The notes beneath the pieces are model-generated. The model made no database searches, was not told the DNA's origin, and was given only the letters and a program-made list of their open reading frames with translations. Below are positions 7,577 through 14,420 of a stretch of DNA of 64,000 nt, piece by piece. Source of the DNA: Microbacterium sp. Root166 (GTDB taxonomy: Bacteria; Actinomycetota; Actinomycetes; Actinomycetales; Microbacteriaceae); assembly GCF_001427145.1 (NCBI RefSeq), contig NZ_LMGL01000001.1, forward strand, positions 791,540 to 855,539, given 5' to 3'. The position numbers and the translations under genes are program-made. Position 1 is the stretch's first letter. Each line of letters starts with the position of its first letter.

Positions 7577-9160
7577 GTGACTCTGGATGACCCCCCTGCT
7601 CCGACGCGCCGTGCGCGCCGGGCTCAGACGGGTGCATCCGAGGTCGTCGGCGAGAGCGCGACGACACGCGAGAGCGTCCTCACGCTCGAGCCCGAGACGG
7701 CTGCTCCGAGCAGCTCGACGGGTTCGCTGACCTCCGCCCCGACCCCGGCCGGGCCGTCGCCCAGCACCACGCCCCTCGGCCAGTTCGCCGGCCCGCGCGC
7801 GACCGGGAAGGCCGCCGCGAGCGGACACGTCGCGCTCGCCTGGGTCGACGAGCGGACGCTCTCGCGTCCCGGCGCTCCGGCCGACCTCGCCGCGGCGTCC
7901 ACCGCCTACATCCCGGTCGGGACCGACCTGCTGGCCGATCCGCCGCGCCGCTCGCCGCTGCGCGCCGGGGTGGTCGTGCCGACCCTCGTGATCGCCGGCC
8001 TGGTCGGCGCCTACGCCGGCACCACCCTGCTGTGGCCGCTGCACGAGGTGGCGCCCACCGTGTCGGCCGTGCAGGTGCAGCCCGTCGCCGCGCCCGCGGC
8101 CGCATTGCCCTGGCCGGCGGTCGGAAGCGCAGCCGTCGTCGTCGACGGGGTGGGGCCCGCCGTCGCCTCGGCAGCGGACCCGGCGTCGATCGCCAGCATC
8201 ACGAAGATCGTCACGGCCCTGGTCGTGCTCGACGCGATGCCCCTCGCCGCCGGTGAGCAGGGGCCCGACTACCGATTCACGCGCAGCGACTCGACCGCGT
8301 ACTGGAACTACCTGCGCAACGGCGAGTCCGCGCTCGACGTCCCCGTCGGCGGCTCGCTGACGCAGTACCAGATGCTCGAGGGCATGCTCATCGGCTCGGC
8401 GAACAACTACGCCGACCGCCTCGCGAGCACCCTCTATCCATCCGACGAGGTGTTCGCCCGCGCCGCGATGACCTGGCTCACCGCGCACGGCGTCTCGGGC
8501 GTCACGATCGTCGAGCCCTCGGGGATCGACCCCGACAACACCGCGACGCCGGAGGCTCTGCTGACGCTGGCCGAGAAGGCGCTGGAGCACCCGGTGCTCG
8601 CCGAGATCGTCGCCAAGCCCGTGGTCGAACTCCCCGGGGCGGGCACGGTCAAGAACGGCAACGGCCTGCTCGCCGACCCGGGCGTCCTCGGTCTCAAGAC
8701 GGGCACCCTCGACTCGTCGAACCTGCTGTCGGCGAAGCAGATCACGGTCGGAGACGTCCCGATCCGCCTCTACGCCTCGGTGCTCGGACAGCCCGACAAC
8801 GAGGCGCGGCTCGCGGCATCCCGAGCTCTGTACTCCTATCTCGAACAGGACCTCCAGGTGGAGCCCTCGGTGACCGCCGGAACGCTGGCGGGGACGGTCG
8901 AGACGCCGTGGGGCGAGAGCGTGAACGTCGTCGCGGCCGGCGACGCGAGCGTGGTGCTGTGGAACGGCGGCTCAGGCGGGGTCACGAGCACCTTCGACCT
9001 CGGCGACGCCCGCACCGACGGCGCGAAGGTCGGCGAGCTCGAGGTGGACGGCCCGCTGAACGACGCGACGGTCGACCTGCTGCTCGCCGACGAGATCGAG
9101 GGCCCGAGCATCTGGTGGCGTCTCACCCACCCGCTCCACCTCTTCGGCCTGGCCGACTGA
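7577..9160 (+). CDS. D-alanyl-D-alanine carboxypeptidase (peptidase S11, low-molecular-weight PBP)
   Basis: 527 residues. A long Pro/Thr/Ser/Ala-rich cytoplasmic N terminus (about 1-127) precedes one transmembrane helix (about 131-152), then the penicillin-binding domain with all three active-site motifs: SITK (Ser207-Lys210), SAN (274-276) and KTG (374-376). Such enzymes trim the terminal D-alanine of peptidoglycan stem peptides outside the membrane. The C-terminal third (after about 430) is beta-rich like the membrane-proximal domain of DacA-type enzymes. GTG at 7577 is chosen because TATCTT (7565-7570) lies 6 nt upstream, the leaderless arrangement. Divergent from the thiamine transporter. 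Confidence 0.9.
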   Translation: MTLDDPPAPTRRARRAQTGASEVVGESATTRESVLTLEPETAAPSSSTGSLTSAPTPAGPSPSTTPLGQFAGPRATGKAAASGHVALAWVDERTLSRPGAPADLAAASTAYIPVGTDLLADPPRRSPLRAGVVVPTLVIAGLVGAYAGTTLLWPLHEVAPTVSAVQVQPVAAPAAALPWPAVGSAAVVVDGVGPAVASAADPASIASITKIVTALVVLDAMPLAAGEQGPDYRFTRSDSTAYWNYLRNGESALDVPVGGSLTQYQMLEGMLIGSANNYADRLASTLYPSDEVFARAAMTWLTAHGVSGVTIVEPSGIDPDNTATPEALLTLAEKALEHPVLAEIVAKPVVELPGAGTVKNGNGLLADPGVLGLKTGTLDSSNLLSAKQITVGDVPIRLYASVLGQPDNEARLAASRALYSYLEQDLQVEPSVTAGTLAGTVETPWGESVNVVAAGDASVVLWNGGSGGVTSTFDLGDARTDGAKVGELEVDGPLNDATVDLLLADEIEGPSIWWRLTHPLHLFGLAD

Positions 9161-9191
9161 ACGCGATCGCCGCGGAACGGAGCCTCCCAGG

Positions 9192-10127
9192 TCAGGCGAA
9201 CCGGACGGCCTGCTGCAGTCTCGTGCGCGCGTCGAACACCTCGTTGCCCCCGACCGGGCGGACGCCGGTGATGCCTCGGCGCAGGACGGTCGACAGCGCT
9301 CCGCGCGACACGACGGCGACCGGTGTCCCCCGCACCTTGCCGATCTCGTCGATCGCCTGCTGGACGTCGTCGTCGGGAAGCACGACGATGGCTCCGCTGA
9401 ACCGGACCCCGGCGGCTCGCGCCATCCCGCGCATGCTCGCCACCAGCGACGCGATCGGGGTGCCGGCGACGCCGTCGCCGATGAGCTCGCCACGGCGCAG
9501 CCGCACCGGACCGCCGAAGTCCTCGGACAGGATGCCGTAGAGCCCGCTCGGGCCGAGGACGATGTGGTCGATCTTCCCGTCGGGATCGGCGGCGGCGCCG
9601 CGTCCCCTCGCCGGCGCGACGTCGTGCCAGACGGTGTAGCCCATGCCCAGGTCGGCGACGATGCGCGCGGTCTCCTCCTCGGCGAGGGCATCGGCGAGGA
9701 GCCGCCGCAGCTGCTGCGGAGCCGAGCGCACCAGAGCGGGGTCGTAGGGGTCGGCGAGGTCGACGCCGCGGCCCGCCCACTCGCGGATCAGCGTGAGGTA
9801 CCGCTCGCGCCGCCACCCGCCCGGGTGCCCGTACGACCGTGCGCGAGGTCGCGTGTCGGGGCGAGGGGCCGGCGCGCGCCAGCCCGACCACTCAGGGGCC
9901 GGCGCTTCGCCGAACCCGTGGCCTCGGTCGTACGCCTCGCGGGCCGCGGTCGTGCCGACCAGCTCCCAGGCCCGCTGCACCTGGATGAACACGGCCGCGT
10001 CGCCGCCCGTGTCGGGGTGGGTCTGCCGCAGCCGCAGGCGGTACGCGCGTCGCAGGTCCTCCTCGGACGCGCCGGGGTCCACGCCGAGCACCTGGTACGC
10101 CGACGCGGACAGCGGACTGTCGAACAC
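9192..10127 (-). CDS. J-domain (DnaJ-like) protein with NERD-like C-terminal region
   Basis: 311 residues. Residues 10-68 form a J domain (AYQVLGVDPGASEEDLRRAYR and the diagnostic HPD at 37-39), which would stimulate a DnaK-type chaperone. There is no G/F region, zinc finger or DnaJ C-terminal domain, so this is a type III J protein. A linker rich in Pro/Arg (69-105) leads to a region around residues 175-290 where DGKIDHIVLGPSGLYGILSEDF resembles the opening of NERD (nuclease-related) domains; this second assignment is tentative. GTG start at 10127 with GGGAGG upstream; a TAGCCT -10-like box lies about 45 bp before the start. Confidence 0.78.
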   Translation of the reverse strand: MFDSPLSASAYQVLGVDPGASEEDLRRAYRLRLRQTHPDTGGDAAVFIQVQRAWELVGTTAAREAYDRGHGFGEAPAPEWSGWRAPAPRPDTRPRARSYGHPGGWRRERYLTLIREWAGRGVDLADPYDPALVRSAPQQLRRLLADALAEEETARIVADLGMGYTVWHDVAPARGRGAAADPDGKIDHIVLGPSGLYGILSEDFGGPVRLRRGELIGDGVAGTPIASLVASMRGMARAAGVRFSGAIVVLPDDDVQQAIDEIGKVRGTPVAVVSRGALSTVLRRGITGVRPVGGNEVFDARTRLQQAVRFA

Positions 10128-10206
10128 GCACCCTCCCGGAGTCTTCGGCCGCGCCTGCGGCGGAGTTCAGGCTATGCCACGTTCCCGGTGTGCCCGGCGG
10201 TTCCGG

Positions 10207-11268
10207 TCAGCTCCACAGCGGCGTCGCAGGCTGGAAGGCGAGAGCGGATGCCGCGACATCCGCCGGCAGTTCCGCCAAGGTCGCCGGCTGCCAGCGGGGC
10301 GAGCGGTCCTTGTCGATGACCTGCGCGCGGATGCCCTCGGGCAGATCGGGCTGGGAGGTGGCGAACCACATCACGAGGCCGTACTCCTGCTCGAGGGCCG
10401 CCCGCAGTCCGGGCAGGCCGCGCGACCGGCGCACCGATGCGAGCGTCACGGCGAGTCCGGTGGGCGACAGCTCGCCGAGCAGATCGGCGGTGGCCGATGC
10501 CTCGGGCTCGGGACGTGCGCGCAGCCGCTCGATGATCTCGAGCACGGTCTCCGCCGAGAAGGCGTCGTCGATCCACGGGCGGGCCCGCTCGAGCTTCGGC
10601 GACGCGGGCGTCTCGTCGAACAGGAGGACGATCTCCGTGGGGCTCGACGGGTCGGCCCGCGTCTCGAGCGCCTCGCGCAGGTCGTCGAGGTTCTCGGAGG
10701 GGACGTAGTAGTCGGCGAACCCGGCGTAGATCGCGTCCGAGGCGTCCATCACCGCGCCGGTCAGCCCGAGGTACTCGCCGAGGCGGCCGGGTGCGTGGGC
10801 GAGCAGCCAGGTTCCGCCGACGTCGGGCGTGAAGCCGATGCGGGTCTCGGGCATGGCGAGCTGCGATCGCTCGGTCACCACGCGGATCGCCGCGTGACCG
10901 GCGACACCGATGCCGCCGCCCATGGTGACACCGTCGGCGAGCGCGACGATCGGCTTCGGGTACTCCCGGATGCGGGCGTTCAGCGCGTACTCGTCGCGGA
11001 AGAAGAGCGCCGACTCGTCGGCATGGCCGCCCATCACGCGCTCGGCGAGGCCTCGCACGTCACCGCCCGCGCACAGGCCCCGCTCGCCTGCGCCGTCGAG
11101 GACGATGACATCGACCTCGGTGTCGGACTGCCAGGCGTCGAGCGCGGCGTGGAGCTGATGGATCATGCCGAGGTCGAGCGCGTTGATCGCGCGCGGTCGG
11201 TTGAGCGTGAGGCGTCCGAGCCCGCCCCGGGCGTGGACGAGGACGGTGGGCTCGGCGGGGTCGGTCAC
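10207..11268 (-). CDS. 3-hydroxyisobutyryl-CoA hydrolase-like crotonase family protein
   Basis: 353 residues, the length of HIBCH enzymes and about 90 residues longer than simple enoyl-CoA hydratases. The crotonase core shows GLCAGGDVRGL and MGGGIGVAGH, then MPETRIGFTPDVGGTW, the HIBCH-type active-site segment with Glu and Asp. The family hydrolyses 3-hydroxyisobutyryl-CoA in valine breakdown, though some members are enoyl-CoA hydratases. GTG at 11268 (VTDPAEPTVLVHARG) is preferred to the far-upstream ATG because the preceding residues of the longer frame are arginine-rich and non-homologous. It stands alone between a convergent-side J protein and a divergent ABC transporter. Confidence 0.83.
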   Translation of the reverse strand: MTDPAEPTVLVHARGGLGRLTLNRPRAINALDLGMIHQLHAALDAWQSDTEVDVIVLDGAGERGLCAGGDVRGLAERVMGGHADESALFFRDEYALNARIREYPKPIVALADGVTMGGGIGVAGHAAIRVVTERSQLAMPETRIGFTPDVGGTWLLAHAPGRLGEYLGLTGAVMDASDAIYAGFADYYVPSENLDDLREALETRADPSSPTEIVLLFDETPASPKLERARPWIDDAFSAETVLEIIERLRARPEPEASATADLLGELSPTGLAVTLASVRRSRGLPGLRAALEQEYGLVMWFATSQPDLPEGIRAQVIDKDRSPRWQPATLAELPADVAASALAFQPATPLWS

Positions 11269-11372
11269 GCCCGCAACGTTACCGGCCGCCGTGGCGGCGC
11301 GACTTTTCCGCACGCGGCGGCGCCGTTTCCGCAAGGATATGGAAAAGCTTCCCGACGACGAGAGGGTTCGGC

Positions 11373-12989
11373 ATGCCCGAAGGACAGGTGCTGGAATTCT
11401 CCGGCGTGACCAAGCGCTTCGGCGCCGTCACCGCGGTCTCCGGTCTCACCGCACGCGTCGAGCCGGGAGTCGTGACCGGGTTCCTCGGACCCAACGGCGC
11501 GGGCAAGACGACGTCGCTGCGCATTCTCCTCGGACTGGTCCGGGCCACCGACGGCGCTGCCACGATCGGCGGTGAGCGTTACGCCAAGCTCGCCAACCCG
11601 ATGCAGACCGTCGGCGCGGTTCTCGAGGCATCCAGCTTCCACCCCGGCCGGACGGGCGCGGCCCACCTGAACGTCTACGCGCAGGCCGGACGCATCCCCA
11701 AGGGTCGCGTCGACGAAGTGCTCGGACTGGTCGGGCTCGACGACGCCGCCGGACGCAAGGTCGGCGGCTACTCGCTGGGCATGCGGCAGCGCCTCGGCCT
11801 GGCGTACGCGCTGCTCGGCGACCCGGGGGTCCTCGTGCTGGACGAGCCGACGAACGGCCTCGACCCCGAGGGGATCAAGTGGATCCGCGGCTTCCTCCGC
11901 GAGCTCGCCCGTGAAGGGCGCACGGTCTTCGTCTCGTCGCACCTGCTCTCCGAGGTGCAGCAGACGGTCGACTCCCTGCTGATCATCTCGCGCGGGCGGC
12001 TCGTCTTCCAGGGCGGCCTCGAGGACCTGGCCGATCCGGAGGAGCAGGCGACCGTCGTCGATGCGCCGGATCGTGCAGCACTCGCGGAGGCGCTTCGCGC
12101 CTCGGAGCTGCCGTTCGAGGTGCTGCGGTCCGGACTGACCGTCCGCGGCGTCGATCCGATCGAGGTCGGCCGGGCCGCCGCGGCGAGCGGCATCGCCCTG
12201 TCGTCGCTGCAGCGTCGTGGCCCGGTGCTCGAAGAGGTGTTCCTCGACCTCGTCGACGGGATCCGGGTGCACCCGAGCGCCGCGGGCGAGCCCGCCGATG
12301 CTGCGGGCGTCACCGCGATCGAGGCCGGCGCGGCCGGGATCGCAGCCGAGGCCGCACTCGCCGACGCTGAGCCTGACGGCGTCGACGAAGTGATCGCTGC
12401 CGCTCCGGTGGCCGAGAGCGAGGACGCCGAGGCCGAGCACGTCGCCGACGCACCGGCCGCTGCCGCCGTCCTCGAGTCGACGGGGACAGACGGAGAGTCG
12501 GATGCCGCGCCCGCCGTGGCCGGTGACCCCGAACTCGAAGAGCCCGAGCCGTCGCCGGAGACCGTCGCCCCGGCATCCTTCGCGGTCGCCTCCACCGGCG
12601 TGATCGACATCATCCCGACCGATGTGGGCCCCGAGCCCGAAGCGGAGCACGGCGCGGACGAGGGCGTCGAGGCCGAGGACGAGGCCGAGGAGGACGCGGA
12701 CGAACCCGCCGAGCAGGTCGAAGCCGAGCCCGAGCAGGACCCCGCCGATCCCGACGACGTCGAGGAGCACGTCGTCTCCGACGCCGACGACCGCCCTTGG
12801 GAGGACTACGTCAAGACCGACGCCGACGTCGAGGCCGACCGTTTCTTCGCCGGCTTCACCGAGAGCCCCGGGCCCTCCGGGGACGACGCGGCGACGGCTG
12901 ATCCGGACGCCGATGAACCACCCGGAGACGATCAAGCCGCGGACGACGGCGCCGTCACCGGAGACCACGAAGGGAGCGAGCAGCGATGA
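11373..12989 (+). CDS. ABC transporter ATP-binding protein with long acidic C-terminal extension
   Basis: 538 residues. The first 300 are a normal drug/antibiotic-exporter type ATPase: Walker A GPNGAGKT (39-46), signature LGMRQRLGL, Walker B VLVLDEPTNGLDPEG, switch His in SSHLLSE. Typical members stop near residue 300-310. Here about 230 more residues follow, almost entirely Ala, Glu, Asp, Pro and Val (for example EAEDEAEEDADEPAEQVEAE), without obvious structure or hydrophobic segments. The following permease gene starts inside the stop codon (4-bp overlap), so the tail is translated up to the partner gene and not the result of a lost stop. Role of the tail unknown. Confidence 0.88.
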   Translation: MPEGQVLEFSGVTKRFGAVTAVSGLTARVEPGVVTGFLGPNGAGKTTSLRILLGLVRATDGAATIGGERYAKLANPMQTVGAVLEASSFHPGRTGAAHLNVYAQAGRIPKGRVDEVLGLVGLDDAAGRKVGGYSLGMRQRLGLAYALLGDPGVLVLDEPTNGLDPEGIKWIRGFLRELAREGRTVFVSSHLLSEVQQTVDSLLIISRGRLVFQGGLEDLADPEEQATVVDAPDRAALAEALRASELPFEVLRSGLTVRGVDPIEVGRAAAASGIALSSLQRRGPVLEEVFLDLVDGIRVHPSAAGEPADAAGVTAIEAGAAGIAAEAALADAEPDGVDEVIAAAPVAESEDAEAEHVADAPAAAAVLESTGTDGESDAAPAVAGDPELEEPEPSPETVAPASFAVASTGVIDIIPTDVGPEPEAEHGADEGVEAEDEAEEDADEPAEQVEAEPEQDPADPDDVEEHVVSDADDRPWEDYVKTDADVEADRFFAGFTESPGPSGDDAATADPDADEPPGDDQAADDGAVTGDHEGSEQR

Positions 12990-13804
12990 GCCTCGCCGCA
13001 GCCACGCGCTCCGAGACCACCAAGCAGTTCTCCACGTCGATGTGGTGGATCCTCGCCCTCGTCCTCGCCGTCTACGTCGGCTTCACCGCCGCGGTCCTCG
13101 GCTTCGTGTTCGCCGCGGCGGCCACCGGGTCGCTGCCCGGCGACGCTCCGCCGATGCCGGAAGAGGGCCTCGCCGGGGTCCTGTACAGCACCGCCACGGC
13201 GGTCGGCTACGTCTTCCCGCTCCTCATCGGCACGCTCATCGTCACGGCCGAGTTCCGCCACAAGACCCTCACGCCGACCTTCCTCGCGACCCCCCAGCGC
13301 GGGCTCGTGCTGTGGGCCAAGATGCTCGCCGGCCTGCTGCTCGGCGTGCTCTACGGCGTGATCGGGATCGCGGCATCCGTCGGCGCCTCCGCCGGCTTCC
13401 TCGCGGGCTGGGGGCTGAACACGGAGTTCGACTCCGTCGACACGTGGGCGCAGATCGGCCGCATGCTGATCGCCTACGTGCTCTGGGTCCTGATCGGCAT
13501 CGGCGTTGGCGCGGTCGTGCGCAACCAGGTCGGCGCGATCGTCGGCGTACTGGTGTTCACGCAGTTCCTCGAGCCCGTGGGCCGGGCCGCGGCCGCGTTC
13601 GTGGACGGGCTGTCCGAGGTCACCCAGTTCCTCCCGGGAGCCGCCAGCGACGCACTCGTGGGCGCCAGCGTCTTCGCCATGAGCACGCCGCCCGGCGGCG
13701 TGGCGACGCTCGAATGGTGGCAGGGCGGCCTCGTGCTGCTCGGCTACGCCGTCGTGCTGGTCGTCGTCGGGCACCTGGTCAGCTGGCGCCGCGACGTCAG
13801 CTGA
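12986..13804 (+). CDS. ABC-2 type transporter permease
   Basis: 272 residues with six predicted membrane spans, including WILALVLAVYVGFTAAVLGF, AVGYVFPLLIGTLIVTAEFR and LLGYAVVLVVVGHLVSW. ExFRHKTLTPTFLATP after the second span is the typical amphipathic segment of ABC-2 permeases. It is coupled by ATGA overlap to the ATPase before it and together they should form a dimeric exporter, substrate unknown. A strong hairpin follows 19 bp after the stop. Confidence 0.87.
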   Translation: MSLAAATRSETTKQFSTSMWWILALVLAVYVGFTAAVLGFVFAAAATGSLPGDAPPMPEEGLAGVLYSTATAVGYVFPLLIGTLIVTAEFRHKTLTPTFLATPQRGLVLWAKMLAGLLLGVLYGVIGIAASVGASAGFLAGWGLNTEFDSVDTWAQIGRMLIAYVLWVLIGIGVGAVVRNQVGAIVGVLVFTQFLEPVGRAAAAFVDGLSEVTQFLPGAASDALVGASVFAMSTPPGGVATLEWWQGGLVLLGYAVVLVVVGHLVSWRRDVS

Positions 13805-13822
13805 CGCGAGCGTTCGCCGGGT

Positions 13823-13858
13823 CGAGCCCACGTCGACCCCACGTGGGGAGCGGGCTCG
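13823..13858. terminator. Hairpin between convergent genes (probable terminator)
   Basis: CGAGCCC (13823-13829) pairs with GGGCTCG (13852-13858), and the loop contains a perfect CCCCACGTGGGG palindrome (13837-13848). It sits between the stop of the ABC permease and the stop of the leftward hypothetical gene and could serve both. No T-run follows, as is common in high-GC actinobacteria. Confidence 0.6.
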
Positions 13859-14317
13859 TCAGACGGCGGGCGCGGGGCTGGGCGCCTTGCGCGCCCGCGG
13901 CTTCTTGACGGTCGGGATCGTGGCGGTCTCGGCGGCGATGTCGACGACGTCGGCGGCCTGCTCGGCCCCCTCGACCTGCAGCGACTGAACGAGCGCGAGG
14001 CCGTGACGCGTGGTGAGGATGACGCGTTGGAACTGCGGATGCCCGTCGAGGTCGATGACGACGCTCGGCCGGCGACGGCGGATGATCGCGAAGTCCTCGC
14101 CGCCGGCGGACTTCCACGTGCCCATGGCGACCACACCGCGCAGATGCGTGCCGGGGCTGGGAACACCGCGGAGCCAGGTCCACGCGTCGTCTGTGAGCTG
14201 CACCTTCGCGATGGTCGACCGCTCGATCACGACATTCCCCTTGCGGAATGCCATGACCCGTTCGGCGCCGGAGAGCACCACTTCGAGCTGCGTCGAGTCG
14301 AGCAGCAGGGTGACCAT
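13859..14317 (-). CDS. Conserved hypothetical protein with Lys/Ala/Pro-rich tail
   Basis: 152 residues, function not recognised. The N-terminal 105 residues look like a small beta-rich domain (LLLDSTQLEVVLSGAERVMAF, NVVIERSTIAKVQLTD, WKSAGGEDFAIIRRRRPSVVIDL, FQRVILTTRHGLALVQSLQ) reminiscent of bacterial PH-like domains; this is weak. The tail from about 125 is basic (KKPRARKAPSPAPAV). The start ATG at 14317 follows CAGACT by 6 nt, a leaderless arrangement. It is divergent from fbiC with only about 100 bp between, so the two may share a regulatory region. Confidence 0.72.
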   Translation of the reverse strand: MVTLLLDSTQLEVVLSGAERVMAFRKGNVVIERSTIAKVQLTDDAWTWLRGVPSPGTHLRGVVAMGTWKSAGGEDFAIIRRRRPSVVIDLDGHPQFQRVILTTRHGLALVQSLQVEGAEQAADVVDIAAETATIPTVKKPRARKAPSPAPAV

Positions 14318-14420
14318 GGCCCTAGTCTGCCAGCGCGAGCGGCGGTTCGTGGGGCCATTTGCTCACAGGAGGGCAACGATCCCCGGCGCCGCCCGTGGTG
14401 CGCGGTGCGAGACTGGTTCG

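Noticed and set aside
11265..12968. A 567-codon open frame on the minus strand
   Set aside because: Antisense to the ABC ATPase and its acidic tail; GAC/GAG codons read backwards give long stop-free Gly/Val/Arg sequence.
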